A DNA stretch of 30,245 bases from an uncultured Oscillospiraceae bacterium. GTDB taxonomy: Bacteria > Bacillota > Clostridia > Oscillospirales > Ruminococcaceae. Both the position numbers and the translations under genes were made by a program. Location: NCBI GenBank assembly GCA_934446355.1, contig CAKSEC010000022.1, positions 1 through 30,245 of the forward strand, read 5' to 3'. Shown in pieces: positions 7,551 to 16,160 of the stretch. The notes below the pieces were generated by a model. It was given only the letters and a program-made list of their open reading frames with translations, was not told the DNA's origin and did no database searches. Each line of letters begins with the position of its first letter. Positions within the stretch are counted from its first letter, which is position 1.

Positions 7551-7850
7551 ATGTACGTTATTGATGGTATCGCTTACGCAGGCGAACAGCAGAAGCCAAT
7601 AACCGTAAAAGCAGCACGCCCGCTTAATGATTACAGGGTGCTTGTTTTCTTTAGCAACGGTGAGCGGCGGGTGTTCGATTTTGCCCCGCTGTTGGATATG
7701 CCCTGCTATCAGCCGCTAAAGGATAAGAATGTGTTTGAAATGGTTTATGTGGATTGCGGTACGCTCTGTTGGAATGACGGCGACATCGACATCGCTCCCG
7801 AAACTGTTTACGAACGTAGTATACTGCTGGAGAACGCAGAGATAGGATAA
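7551..7850 (+). CDS. DUF2442 protein
   Basis: The 99-residue protein has the DUF2442 layout: VKAARPLNDYRVLVFFSNGERRVFDFAPLL, a short central turn, and the end VDCGTLCWNDGDIDIAPETVYERS, where the W-x-D-G-x-D-I/L-x-P-E-x-(L/V)-Y motif is the family hallmark. It follows the DUF4160 gene by 9 nt and probably shares its transcript. DUF2442 proteins are often partners of DUF4160 or other small genes. Its role here is inferred from that association only. Confidence 0.85.
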   Translation: MYVIDGIAYAGEQQKPITVKAARPLNDYRVLVFFSNGERRVFDFAPLLDMPCYQPLKDKNVFEMVYVDCGTLCWNDGDIDIAPETVYERSILLENAEIG

Positions 7851-7884
7851 TGCAGAGTATCCGGCAAGCTTCAGAAAAGCGAAA

Positions 7885-7929
7885 ACCCATGTGGGAAAAC
7901 TTTTGTTTCCCGCATGGGTCCTTTTATTT
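7885..7929. terminator. Bidirectional terminator between DUF2442 and rnfB
   Basis: acccatgtgggaaa (7885-7898) pairs with tttcccgcatgggt (7906-7919) with a single G-T pair. Runs rich in T follow on the plus strand (ccttttatttt) and A-rich sequence precedes it, giving a U-tract on the minus strand too. It lies between the convergent ends of DUF2442 and rnfB. Confidence 0.85.
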
Positions 7930-7947
7930 TGCTTAGCAGACTTACCG

Positions 7948-8754
7948 TCAGTCCGAAATAAGCGTGATGCACTTGACCGGACAAACCTCTGCGCATATTC
8001 CGCAGCCTGCGCAGTGCTCATATGCGATAACTGCGTGGTTGTCCTTTACGGTGATTGCACCGGACGGGCACTTCTTTTCGCACAGATGGCAGCCAAGGCA
8101 GCCGTTCTTGCATATCGCACGGGTGTCCTTGCCGCTGTCCTTTGAGGAGCAGCGCACGTCATACGGCAGTTCTGCGGGACGTATCACGATAAGGTGATTC
8201 GGACAGACTGCCACGCACTTGCCGCACGCACCGCATTTGCTCTGGTCTACCACCGCAACGCCGTTCACGATAGATATTGCATCGTTATCGCAGACTGCAG
8301 CGCAGTCGCCGTAGCCGTCGCAGCCGGTGCGGCACATTTTCTTGCCGTTGTAAAAGCGTTCCGCAGCCGCACAGCTTGGCGTTCCATCGAACTCGAATCT
8401 GTCCTCTACTGCGCCCTCGCAGCCGTTGCAGCGCACGAATGCCGCTTCTTTGACCGTTTCGAGCACCTCGCTGCCGAGTATCTTGGCGATTTTTTCCGCA
8501 GCAGCCGCACCGCCGGGCTTGCAGCGGTTGGTGGGAGCCTCTCCCTTGGCTGCGGCGTTCGCATAGCCCTCGCAGCCTGAGAATCCGCACGCACCGCAGT
8601 TCGCACCCGGAAGCGCCTCGATTATCTGCGCAACGGTTTCGTCAGTCTTGACGAAGAACAGCTTCGAGCCTACTGTCAGCAGTATGCCGGAAATGCCGCC
8701 TATCGCCGCAAATATCAGCACCGGAAGAACATATGTAACAAATATCTCCATCAC
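7948..8754 (-). CDS. rnfB: Rnf complex subunit RnfB (polyferredoxin)
   Basis: The 268-residue protein has an N-terminal membrane helix (about 6-30), the RnfB-type cluster motif CGACGFSGCEGYA (about 53-65), a central Cys-rich stretch (RCNGCEG, CRTGCDGYGDC) and ferredoxin motifs CGACGKCVAVCP, CLGCHLCEKKCP and CAGCGICAEVCP. RnfB is the entry point for electrons from reduced ferredoxin in the Rnf complex, which passes them to NAD+ and pumps Na+ or H+. The start overlaps the rnfA stop by 4 nt. It is the last gene of rnfCDGEAB and is followed by a terminator. Confidence 0.96.
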   Translation of the reverse strand: MMEIFVTYVLPVLIFAAIGGISGILLTVGSKLFFVKTDETVAQIIEALPGANCGACGFSGCEGYANAAAKGEAPTNRCKPGGAAAAEKIAKILGSEVLETVKEAAFVRCNGCEGAVEDRFEFDGTPSCAAAERFYNGKKMCRTGCDGYGDCAAVCDNDAISIVNGVAVVDQSKCGACGKCVAVCPNHLIVIRPAELPYDVRCSSKDSGKDTRAICKNGCLGCHLCEKKCPSGAITVKDNHAVIAYEHCAGCGICAEVCPVKCITLISD

Positions 8755-9356
8755 GCACCTCCGAATATTCCGTCAACGATACCGCCAAAGCCGAGGAACG
8801 ACAGCGACACTATCGAAGCGGCGACAAGCGTTATCGGCATACCTGAGAACGCCTTTGGAACATTGCAGCGTTCCAGTCTGCCTCTTACGCCTGAGAATAT
8901 CAGCATTGCCATCATGAAGCCAAGACCGCCGCCGATGGCGTTTACGATAGATTCGCCGAAGCTGTAGCCGTTTTCGAGGTTCAGCAGGGTAACGCCGAGC
9001 ACTGCGCAGTTGGTGGTGATGAGCGGCAGATACACGCCAAGCGACTTGTACAGCGCAGGCACGTACTTTTTCAGGAACATCTCCAGCATCTGCACGAATA
9101 CTGCGATTATCAGAATGAAGAGTATCGTGTTGAGGTATTCAAGGTGCAGCGGCACGAGGAATCCGTAATAAAGCGGATAGGTCACTGCGGTCGCACACGC
9201 CATGACGAACGTCACGGCAAGACCCATTCCGAGCGAGCCGGAGGGGTTCTTTGATACGCCGAGGAACGGGCAGATACCCATGAACTTTGACAGCACGAAG
9301 TTGTCCGTCAGGATACCGGTGAGCAGAATTATCATCATGCTTCTTGCAAGCTCCAT
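8751..9356 (-). CDS. rnfA: Rnf complex subunit RnfA
   Basis: The 201-residue integral membrane protein has about six hydrophobic segments and the family patterns LTDNFVLSKFMGICPFLGVSK near the N-terminus and LPLITTNCAVLGVTLLN near the middle; the paired cysteines in these segments are linked to an intramembrane 2Fe-2S cluster shared with RnfE. It starts directly after the rnfE stop and overlaps rnfB by 4 nt. The length is normal for the family. Confidence 0.96.
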   Translation of the reverse strand: MELARSMMIILLTGILTDNFVLSKFMGICPFLGVSKNPSGSLGMGLAVTFVMACATAVTYPLYYGFLVPLHLEYLNTILFILIIAVFVQMLEMFLKKYVPALYKSLGVYLPLITTNCAVLGVTLLNLENGYSFGESIVNAIGGGLGFMMAMLIFSGVRGRLERCNVPKAFSGMPITLVAASIVSLSFLGFGGIVDGIFGGA

Positions 9357-10043
9357 TTATTTGCCCTCCTTTTCCGCAGTTTCAGCCGAGGGGCACTGAC
9401 CGCCGTCGCAGCCCTGACAGGCTCCGCAGGCAGCGCAGCCGGAGGCTTCCTTTGGCTTCCTGTTGGAAAGCTTGTTCACGAGTGCGATAACGCAGCCGAG
9501 CACGAAGAATCCGCCTGCAGGAAGAATGAATATCGTCATCGGCTGGATAAAATCGGGGCATATCTGTATGCCGAACCATGTGCCGCCGCCGAGTATCTCA
9601 CGTACCGAGCCAACAGCCAGCAGCGCAAGTGTGAAGCCTATGCCCATGCCTGCGCCGTCAAGCGCAGAAGCGGCAACGCCGTTCTTGCTGGCGAACATCT
9701 CCGCTCTGCCGAGGATAATGCAGTTTACGGTGATGAGCGGCAGATAAATGCCCAGTGCGTCGTAAATAGCCGGAGCGTAAGCCTGCAGCACGAAGCCGAC
9801 CAGCGTCACGAAGCCTGCGATTATTACGATGAACGAGGGCAGGCGCACCTGATCGGGAATGACCTTTTTCAGCAGCGAGATGGCGACGTTAGAGCATATC
9901 AGCACGAAAGTCGCAGCAGCACCCATTCCTATTGCGTTGGAAGCCATCGTCGTGATGGCGAGCGTGGGACACATTCCGAGCAGGGTGACGAGCGTCGGAT
10001 TCTCTTTCAGAAGTCCCTTGGTAAATTCTTTCATGTAACTCAT
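9357..10043 (-). CDS. rnfE: Rnf complex subunit RnfE with Cys-rich C-terminal tail
   Basis: The 228-residue membrane protein is paralogous to RnfA, with NPTLVTLLGMCPTLAITT near the N-terminus and LPLITVNCIILGRAEMFA at about 101-118, the cysteines of which are linked to the intramembrane FeS cluster. After the last helix the tail carries Cys203, 206, 209, 212 and 217 (CAACGACQGC then GGQC), spaced CxxCxxCxxCxxxxC, ending in a charged stretch. Such a tail is not part of the RnfE core. It overlaps rnfG by 4 nt. Confidence 0.95.
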   Translation of the reverse strand: MSYMKEFTKGLLKENPTLVTLLGMCPTLAITTMASNAIGMGAAATFVLICSNVAISLLKKVIPDQVRLPSFIVIIAGFVTLVGFVLQAYAPAIYDALGIYLPLITVNCIILGRAEMFASKNGVAASALDGAGMGIGFTLALLAVGSVREILGGGTWFGIQICPDFIQPMTIFILPAGGFFVLGCVIALVNKLSNRKPKEASGCAACGACQGCDGGQCPSAETAEKEGK

Positions 10044-10651
10044 TGCTGCTCACCTCCCATATACTGTTCATACGCAGCAAGCGCGATATTGACCGCCTTT
10101 GCGACGCCCTTTGACGAGAATGTCGCAGAGGTCACAGCCTGTACCTCGTTGTCTGCGGCGGGCGTCTGCTTTACTACCCTTGCTTCGCCGGATATTCCGT
10201 CAAACTGGCTGAGGAATGCGGGGTCGTTGGTCTTTGTGCCGAGTCCGGGGGTCTCCTCGCCGGCGGATACAACGGCAACGCCGGCGACTGCGCCGTCCTT
10301 TACTCCGACCATGATGTCGAAGCCGTCCTTATAGCCCTTTACTATGACCTCGAAAGCAAGGCTGCCGTCGTTCTTCTGTATCACCTTTTCAATGCGGGAG
10401 AGGTCGGCTAAGCCCTCAAGCTGCTTCTTCCAGCCGCCGGTGACGTTTCCGTTTTCGTCGGTGATTTCGGCGGGCAGGACTGAGTAATCCTCCGCGCTTC
10501 CGCCGTAAATCGTAATCGCTGCTGCGGACTGCTTGTCGGTGAGCACGCCTGAGGTGTCCACGTAGGTCACGTTATACATCACGATAAGCAGCGTTGAGAT
10601 TATCGCCACGATAGCGGCGAGGGTCAGCGCAGGTCTTGGTGAAATGCTCAT
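10040..10651 (-). CDS. rnfG: Rnf complex subunit RnfG (FMN-binding)
   Basis: The 203-residue protein has one N-terminal membrane helix (about 8-27) and an extracytoplasmic FMN-binding domain. Near the C-terminus AVTSATFSS (172-180) fits the flavinylation motif usually written SGAT(S/T)(S/T), with Thr177 as the expected site for covalent FMN; here Ser replaces the usual Gly. The GEETPGLGTK loop (131-140) is also typical. It overlaps rnfD and rnfE by 4 nt each, so the genes are coupled. Confidence 0.94.
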   Translation of the reverse strand: MSISPRPALTLAAIVAIISTLLIVMYNVTYVDTSGVLTDKQSAAAITIYGGSAEDYSVLPAEITDENGNVTGGWKKQLEGLADLSRIEKVIQKNDGSLAFEVIVKGYKDGFDIMVGVKDGAVAGVAVVSAGEETPGLGTKTNDPAFLSQFDGISGEARVVKQTPAADNEVQAVTSATFSSKGVAKAVNIALAAYEQYMGGEQQ

Positions 10652-11616
10652 TTCTGCGCCTCCTTCTGCTCTTTCTTAGCCCCAAGAGGCTTCGGGAGCG
10701 TTATCTTGTCGATGTAGGGGGTAAGTATGTTCATCAGCAGTATCGAATAGGACACGCCCTCAGGCAGGCTTGCGAACTGCCTAATCAGGAACGTGAACAC
10801 GCCGCAGCCTATTCCGAACAGCAGCTTGCCTTTCTGGGTGAGCGGCGTGGTGGAATAGTCGGTCGCCATGAATATCGCACCGAGGAACAGACCGCCCGAC
10901 ATGAGCTGATAGAGCGTATAGGTGCAGTCAAAGCCGCTGGAAAGCAGCGTCAGCACGCCGACCGTTCCGATGAATGCAAGCGGCGTGACCGGAGTGATCA
11001 GCTTCCTTACGCAGAGGTACACGCCCCCGACCAGAAGCGCAGCAACGCAGGTCTCGCCAAGGCAGCCGCCCCTGATTCCGAGGAACATATCCAGCAGCGA
11101 GGGCAGCTCAGCCGAGCCGGGGTCTGCGGCTATCGCAAGCGGGGTAGCGGTGGACACTGCGTCTGCGCCGCCGAGATATGCGAAAGGAGCTGTCCATGTG
11201 GTCATTGCCGCCGTGAACGACAGCATGAGGATTATTCTGGCAGTTATCGCAGGGTTAGCGAAATTCTGTCCGATACCGCCGAACAGCATTTTCACCACGA
11301 CGATAGCCGCAAAGCAGCCTATCACCGCCATATATACCGGCAGATCCACCGGCAGATTGAATGCAAGCAGCATACCCGTCACCACAGCGGACAGGTCGGA
11401 AATGGTGCTCGCCTTTTTCGTGACCTTGCAGAAGAGCCACTCGAACAGCACGCAGCACGCACAGCATATGACTGTCAGCACCAGTGCCTTTATACCGAAA
11501 ATCACTGTCGCCGCAGCAAGCGCAGGAAGCATTGCAATAATGACGTTGAGCATTACCTTTTGTGTGGTAAGTGCACCCCGTATATGCGGTGACGGTTCAA
11601 CAATAAGCTTATTCAT
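10648..11616 (-). CDS. rnfD: Rnf complex subunit RnfD (flavin-bearing membrane subunit)
   Basis: The 322-residue multi-spanning protein starts with SPHIRGALTTQKVMLNVIIAMLPAL and has the covalent FMN motif DAVSTATPLA in the middle, the Thr of which is the attachment site in the RnfD/NqrB family. GCLGETCVAALLVGGVYL and FMATDYSTTPLTQKGKLLFG-type sequence follow, both typical of RnfD. It is the second gene of the operon, 9 nt after rnfC, and overlaps rnfG by 4 nt. Confidence 0.95.
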   Translation of the reverse strand: MNKLIVEPSPHIRGALTTQKVMLNVIIAMLPALAAATVIFGIKALVLTVICCACCVLFEWLFCKVTKKASTISDLSAVVTGMLLAFNLPVDLPVYMAVIGCFAAIVVVKMLFGGIGQNFANPAITARIILMLSFTAAMTTWTAPFAYLGGADAVSTATPLAIAADPGSAELPSLLDMFLGIRGGCLGETCVAALLVGGVYLCVRKLITPVTPLAFIGTVGVLTLLSSGFDCTYTLYQLMSGGLFLGAIFMATDYSTTPLTQKGKLLFGIGCGVFTFLIRQFASLPEGVSYSILLMNILTPYIDKITLPKPLGAKKEQKEAQK

Positions 11617-11625
11617 GTCCGCACC

Positions 11626-12930
11626 TCACTTTCCGTTTTTGGCAGCTTCCTGCTGACGGAGGAAGTCCTTTGCAAGCTGATTCTTTTCAGCAAGGCTTCT
11701 CCGAGCGGGACAGACGAAGCTGCACGCACCACAGTTCATACACAGATTGACTTTAAGCTTTTTGAGAAGCTCGGCGTTTCTGGTGTCGTATGCGTGTTCA
11801 AGTTCGGTGGGCATGAGATTCAGCGAGCAGGCACGGATACACCTGCCGCAGCGAATGCAGGGCGATTCGGTGTATTTCGGGGCGTCGCTGAACAGCAGCA
11901 CCGCATTGTTGGTCTTGGAAAGCGGGGTATCCGGGTCGAATGCGCACATACCCATCATGGGTCCGCCCATGATTATCTTGTCCGGCTGCTTCCTGAGCGA
12001 AGCGAAGCCGACCACGCTGTGCAGCAGCGTTCCGACCGGAATAAAGAAGTTGCAGGGGGAGTTGACGATATTGCCGTCGATAGTGATACGGCGCTTCACG
12101 AGCGGCATTCCGGTGCGGATATAGGTGTGGATAAAGCCTGCGGTGGACACGTTCATCACAACGCAGCCCACGTCGGACGGGAGCATTCCCTCGCCCACGA
12201 TACGTCCGGTCAGATTGTGCACGAGCACCTTTTCTGCGCCCTGCGGGTAGCTGCTGGGCAGCTTCTTAACGGTTATCTCAGGGACGGAAGCGGTCAGCTT
12301 TTCAAGCTTTGAGATAGCTTCCGGCTTGTCGGCTTCTATTCCGATTATGGCATGGGGAATATCCAGCCATTTCAGCACAAGCTTTATTCCGCCGATGATG
12401 GCGTCGGTGTTTTCGATAAGCTCCCTGTAGTCCGAGGTTATGTAAGGCTCGCATTCTGCGCCGTTTATCAGCAGGTATTCGATGTTGACCTTGCTGTGGT
12501 CATAAGCCAGCTTTACGTGCGTCGGGAAGCCTGCGCCTCCAAGTCCGATGGCGCCGCTTTCCCTCACGGCTTTGATGAAGTCCTCCCGTGACTCCACCTT
12601 TGGGGGCTTGACGTCGGGACAGACCTCCATGCGGTTGTCCGACTTGATGGTGACGGTCTTGCACAGCCGACCGCCGACGTTCATCACGTCCTTGATCTCA
12701 ATGACCTCGCCGCTGACTGAAGCGTGAACAGGCGCAGACATGAATGCGTCGGTATCGCCTATCTTCTGCCCGACCAGCACACGCTCGCCTACCTTGACAA
12801 GCGGCTGGCACGGTGCGCCGATATGCTGCGCCATACTGATGGCGACCACCTCGGGCACGGGAACCTTTCTGGTCAGCTGGTCTGCAGAGCCGCTGTAGTG
12901 CGGCAGGTGAACAGAATGCAGCTTTGACAA
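11626..12930 (-). CDS. rnfC: Rnf complex subunit RnfC (NADH/FMN-binding)
   Basis: The 434-residue protein has the RnfC N-terminal barrel (ISMAQHIGAPCQPLVKVGERV), the glycine-rich GLGGAGFPTHVK that binds NADH/FMN in the Complex I 51-kDa-like domain, INGAECEPYITSDYRE, and two C-terminal 4Fe-4S motifs, CIRCGRCIRACSLNLMP and CMNCGACSFVCPARR. RnfC is the site where NAD+ is reduced. The start is a TTG at 12930, supported by gagagggtgg upstream (complement of 12937-12946). It heads the operon. A repeat element begins only about 33 nt upstream, so the promoter must lie inside or beside it. Confidence 0.95.
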   Translation of the reverse strand: MSKLHSVHLPHYSGSADQLTRKVPVPEVVAISMAQHIGAPCQPLVKVGERVLVGQKIGDTDAFMSAPVHASVSGEVIEIKDVMNVGGRLCKTVTIKSDNRMEVCPDVKPPKVESREDFIKAVRESGAIGLGGAGFPTHVKLAYDHSKVNIEYLLINGAECEPYITSDYRELIENTDAIIGGIKLVLKWLDIPHAIIGIEADKPEAISKLEKLTASVPEITVKKLPSSYPQGAEKVLVHNLTGRIVGEGMLPSDVGCVVMNVSTAGFIHTYIRTGMPLVKRRITIDGNIVNSPCNFFIPVGTLLHSVVGFASLRKQPDKIIMGGPMMGMCAFDPDTPLSKTNNAVLLFSDAPKYTESPCIRCGRCIRACSLNLMPTELEHAYDTRNAELLKKLKVNLCMNCGACSFVCPARRSLAEKNQLAKDFLRQQEAAKNGK

Positions 12931-12962
12931 ATTGAACCACCCTCTCCAAAATAACGTTATCC

Positions 12963-13305
12963 GTACATCAGACTGTAAAAAAGTCTACATTCAGACTGGC
13001 GAGAAGCCCTCGGATTCTAGGAAGTGACATTTCGGCTAGGCTTTGGCAGATCGTCCTTTAATGCCCGACATCGTGTCGGGCTTTGGGGACAATCGCACAA
13101 GCATCCTGCTTGCGCAGGCTGCCCTTAGTTGCCCGACGTCGTGTCGGGCTTTTGGGGCAGCGGCACAAACATCGTGTTTGTGCCTGCCGAAATGTCACTT
13201 GTGGCAGGACGCCACAAGCGAAAACCCCAAGCGCAGCAAGGACGCTGCGCATTAAAGATTTTCGCCTTACCACGAAGATGAGGTTTTATCGACAGTCTGA
13301 TGTAC
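12963..13305. repeat. Composite inverted-repeat element upstream of rnfC
   Basis: Perfect 14-bp inverted ends (gtacatcagactgt at 12963-12976 and its complement at 13292-13305) bound the element. Inside is a second perfect inverted repeat (aagtgacatttcgg 13022-13035 and 13187-13200) enclosing two diverged ~68-bp direct repeats that start with the palindrome gcccgac..gtcgggc (13063 and 13131). More hairpins lie at 13199-13220 and 13230-13250. The outer parts match a shorter element at 18297-18417 in the opposite orientation. No protein is encoded. This is mobile or palindromic intergenic DNA of unknown family. Confidence 0.8.
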
Positions 13306-13483
13306 ATATGTGTATTTTATATTTTTCCTATATATAAATATACATATCTTTATTCTACAATATATTTGTCGGTTTGTCAATAAATTTATGGCCGCTGCTC
13401 AAAAAAAGATGGTCTGCGCCCACTTTCCCGAAATATAGCCAAAAAAATTTGCGTAAAAGGCGAAAATTTAGGATAATAATATA
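13306..13483. other. AT-rich intergenic region between rnf and mre operons
   Basis: No gene is seen. The stretch is rich in A and T (tatatataaatatacatat near 13330-13350) and separates divergent operons. Apart from the mreB promoter at its right edge, I see no clear site in it. Confidence 0.5.
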
Positions 13484-13512
13484 TTGCACACGGCGCACAA
13501 TAATGCTATAAT
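13484..13512 (+). promoter_or_regulatory. Sigma-A promoter of the mre operon
   Basis: TTGCAC at 13484-13489 and TATAAT at 13507-13512 are 17 nt apart, giving a start near 13519 and a leader of about 57 nt before the mreB ATG. Confidence 0.65.
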
Positions 13513-13575
13513 TATAATTGTACTATTATGTATAACTATAACATAATCTAATCTAATTTGACGGAGGAAGCCACA

Positions 13576-14595
13576 ATGTTTGGTATAAGCAAGGATATCG
13601 GAATAGATCTTGGAACAGCGAACACGCTTGTATATATGAGAGGAAAGGGCATAATCATCAGGGAGCCGTCAGTCGTTGCCGTTGACAAGAAGCTGCAGTG
13701 CGTGCGCTATGTCGGTCAGGAAGCAAAGGACGTTATCGGACGTACCCCCGGCTCTATTGTCGCAGTAAGACCGCTCAAGGACGGTGTTATCGCAGACTTC
13801 GACATGACCTCCAGTATGCTGGAGCAGTTCATCAAAAAGGCGCTCAAGGGCAGGGGAAAGGCAAGGGTAATAATCTGCATTCCCTCCGGCGTAACCGAGG
13901 TTGAACGCCGTGCCGTAAAGGAAGCAGCCCAGAACGCAGGCGCAAAGCGTGTTTCCATCATCGAGGAGCCTATGGCTGCGGCTATCGGCGCAGGACTTCC
14001 GGTCGCTGATCCGGTCGGCAGCATGATCGTCGATATCGGCGGCGGCACCAGCGAGGTCGCAATAATCTCGCTCGGCGGCATTGTTACCGCACGCTCCGTA
14101 AGAGTTGCGGGCGACGAGTTCGATTCTGCGATAATCAACTATATCAAGAAGAAATACAACCTGCTCATAGGCGAGCGCACCGCAGAGAATATCAAGGTGG
14201 GCATAGGCTCTGCATTCAAGACCAGCGACAACGAGCCGGTAATGGACATCAAGGGCAGAAACCTGCTCAACGGTCTGCCTGAGAACATCACCGTCACAAG
14301 CGAGGAGATACGCGAGGCTATTTCCGAGCCGCTTTCCCACGTTATTGACGCAATAAAGACCACGCTCGAAAAGACCCCGCCTGAGCTTGCCGCGGATATC
14401 ATCGAATCCGGCATAATGCTCGCAGGCGGCGGAGCGCTGCTCAGAGGTCTGGATATGCTTATCCATGAGGAGACCGGTATGCCGGTGAAGATAGCCGAGC
14501 GCCCGCTGGACTGCGTTGCAGACGGCACCGGAAAGGTACTCGAAAATATCGACAGGCTTGAGGACGTGCTGAGCGAGGACGAGAGCATTTACTGA
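13576..14595 (+). CDS. mreB: Rod-shape-determining protein MreB
   Basis: The 339-residue actin-fold ATPase has phosphate-1 motif DIGIDLGTANTLVYMRGKG, the phosphate-2 motif IVDIGGGTSEVAIISLGG and the adenosine motif GIMLAGGGALLRGLD. MreB forms membrane-bound filaments that guide the lateral cell-wall machinery. The ATG at 13576 is preferred over an in-frame TTG at 13558, because ggagg (13563-13567) lies between them at proper distance for the ATG. It leads mreB-mreC-mreD-PBP2. Confidence 0.97.
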   Translation: MFGISKDIGIDLGTANTLVYMRGKGIIIREPSVVAVDKKLQCVRYVGQEAKDVIGRTPGSIVAVRPLKDGVIADFDMTSSMLEQFIKKALKGRGKARVIICIPSGVTEVERRAVKEAAQNAGAKRVSIIEEPMAAAIGAGLPVADPVGSMIVDIGGGTSEVAIISLGGIVTARSVRVAGDEFDSAIINYIKKKYNLLIGERTAENIKVGIGSAFKTSDNEPVMDIKGRNLLNGLPENITVTSEEIREAISEPLSHVIDAIKTTLEKTPPELAADIIESGIMLAGGGALLRGLDMLIHEETGMPVKIAERPLDCVADGTGKVLENIDRLEDVLSEDESIY

Positions 14596-14629
14596 TATCT
14601 TTAACAGTAACAGCTTCATGTGGTGATAT

Positions 14630-15493
14630 ATGAAAGAATTTTTCCACAGCGTCAAGTTCAAAATACTCATCTGCATCGGCGCACTGCTGCTGGGACTTAT
14701 GACCTATGTGGCGGTCGCCGCCGGCACACAGACGCTGCCGGAGCAGCTGATAAATACCGTGACATACCCGTTCGTCACCGCTGCAAACGCTATCTCAAAC
14801 GGCGTGAACGGCTTTATCGACAAGTGGGTGAATGCGGATACCTATCGTTCGCAGAACGACGAGCTGCGTGAACTTGTCACACAGATGTACGGCAGGACCG
14901 CCGATTACGAGGACCTGCAGAAAGAAAACGAGCAGCTTCGTGAAATGCTCGGTCTGAAGCAGAAGCACGAGGATTTCGTGTTCTCTGAGCCTTGCGGCAT
15001 AATCGCAAGAAATGCGAACGACATCACTGGCGGGTTCACGATAAATCAGGGCAGCAGTTCTGGGCTGTCGCTCTACGACCCGGTGATAACCTCTGTCGGG
15101 CTTGTCGGCAGGGTGACTGAGATAGCCCCGAATTATTCAAGAGTATCCACGCTGCTTTCGCCGCAGGTGAATGTCGGCGTATACACGCTCAGCAGCAAAA
15201 CGACCGGCGTTATAGAAAGCAGTCTTGCTTCCGCCGAAAACCGTCAGTGCCTGATGAGCCAGATACTTAAGGACGCAGATATCAACCCCGGCGATGTGGT
15301 CGTGACTGCAGGTCAGAGCGGACTTTTCCCTGACGGGCTTATCGTCGGCAAGGTCGTGGAGGTCTACGACGACCCGAACGGACTTTCAAAGCACGCAGTC
15401 ATTGAGCCGGCTGAGGATTGCTTCGGGATAACCTCGGTGTATGCCGTCGTTGATTTCGACGGAAAGGGGCTTTCCTTTGACACGGAAAGCTGA
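14630..15493 (+). CDS. mreC: Rod-shape-determining protein MreC
   Basis: The 287-residue protein has a short cytoplasmic start, one membrane helix (about 11-32), a coiled coil (about 70-110, DELRELVTQMYGRTADYEDLQKENEQLREML) and the beta-rich MreC domain with the family pattern GFTINQGSSSGLSLYDPVIT and GLVGRVTEIAPNYSRVSTLLSP. MreC is the extracytoplasmic scaffold that links MreB/MreD to PBP2. It starts 34 nt after mreB and ends 3 nt before mreD. Confidence 0.95.
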   Translation: MKEFFHSVKFKILICIGALLLGLMTYVAVAAGTQTLPEQLINTVTYPFVTAANAISNGVNGFIDKWVNADTYRSQNDELRELVTQMYGRTADYEDLQKENEQLREMLGLKQKHEDFVFSEPCGIIARNANDITGGFTINQGSSSGLSLYDPVITSVGLVGRVTEIAPNYSRVSTLLSPQVNVGVYTLSSKTTGVIESSLASAENRQCLMSQILKDADINPGDVVVTAGQSGLFPDGLIVGKVVEVYDDPNGLSKHAVIEPAEDCFGITSVYAVVDFDGKGLSFDTES

Positions 15494-15496
15494 GCG

Positions 15497-16111
15497 GTGC
15501 AGCGTATGGTAAAAAAAATCTCACGCAGCCGTGCCCGTACCCGAAAAATGCTCATGCGGGGCTTTTTTCGGTGGTTCTTTTATTCGCTGGTGCTGCTGAT
15601 ATTCTATCTGTGGGAGGTCGTCCCGCTTATACGTGGGTGGTGTCCGCTGCTCATCATTCCGCTGGCAACCGCCGTTGCAATGCGTGAGGGCGAGTTCGCC
15701 GCCGGCGTTTTCGGCGTATTCTGCGGGTTCATGCTGGATATAGCGAGCGGCACGCTCATCGGCTTTTCATCGCTGTGGCTGCTGATATGCTGTCCCGTGA
15801 TCTCGCTTCTGTCGAGATTCTGGCTGAAAGCGAACTGGCTGTCCCATCTTGTGATGAATGCGATAACCACGGTTCTTATGTGCTCGCTGGATTTTCTCTT
15901 TCTGCATTGGGTGTGGGAAAGGGAATATTCAGGAATATCGTTCTTGCATTCACTTCTGCCCGCATATTCATGGGCGATAGTGCTGTCGCTGCCGGTCTAT
16001 CTGTTGGTAAAGGTCATCTCCGGAAAGTTCAGACCCCGTGAGGAACGCCGCCTTGAAGAGGCAGCCGCCGACAGTGCCGCAGAGGACGAGATGACAAAGG
16101 GAGAAAAGTAA
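15497..16111 (+). CDS. mreD: Rod-shape-determining protein MreD
   Basis: The ~204-residue membrane protein has a basic N-terminus and about five hydrophobic segments, with the family pattern FAAGVFGVFCGFMLDIASGTLIGFSSL around residues 57-85. It ends in a charged tail (REERRLEEAAADSAAEDE). The start is either GTG at 15497 or ATG at 15506; the GTG lies close to ggaaagc (15484-15490), but neither is strongly marked. MreD membership follows from topology and its place between mreC and the PBP gene. Confidence 0.88.
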   Translation: MQRMVKKISRSRARTRKMLMRGFFRWFFYSLVLLIFYLWEVVPLIRGWCPLLIIPLATAVAMREGEFAAGVFGVFCGFMLDIASGTLIGFSSLWLLICCPVISLLSRFWLKANWLSHLVMNAITTVLMCSLDFLFLHWVWEREYSGISFLHSLLPAYSWAIVLSLPVYLLVKVISGKFRPREERRLEEAAADSAAEDEMTKGEK

Positions 16112-16160
16112 GCGCAGTGCTGACGGTGCTGCGTTTTCCTATAGATTATTTGGTGAACTA

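Noticed and set aside
13558..13575. TTG at 13558 as mreB start
   Set aside because: The ribosome binding site ggagg lies downstream of it and at the right distance from the ATG at 13576.
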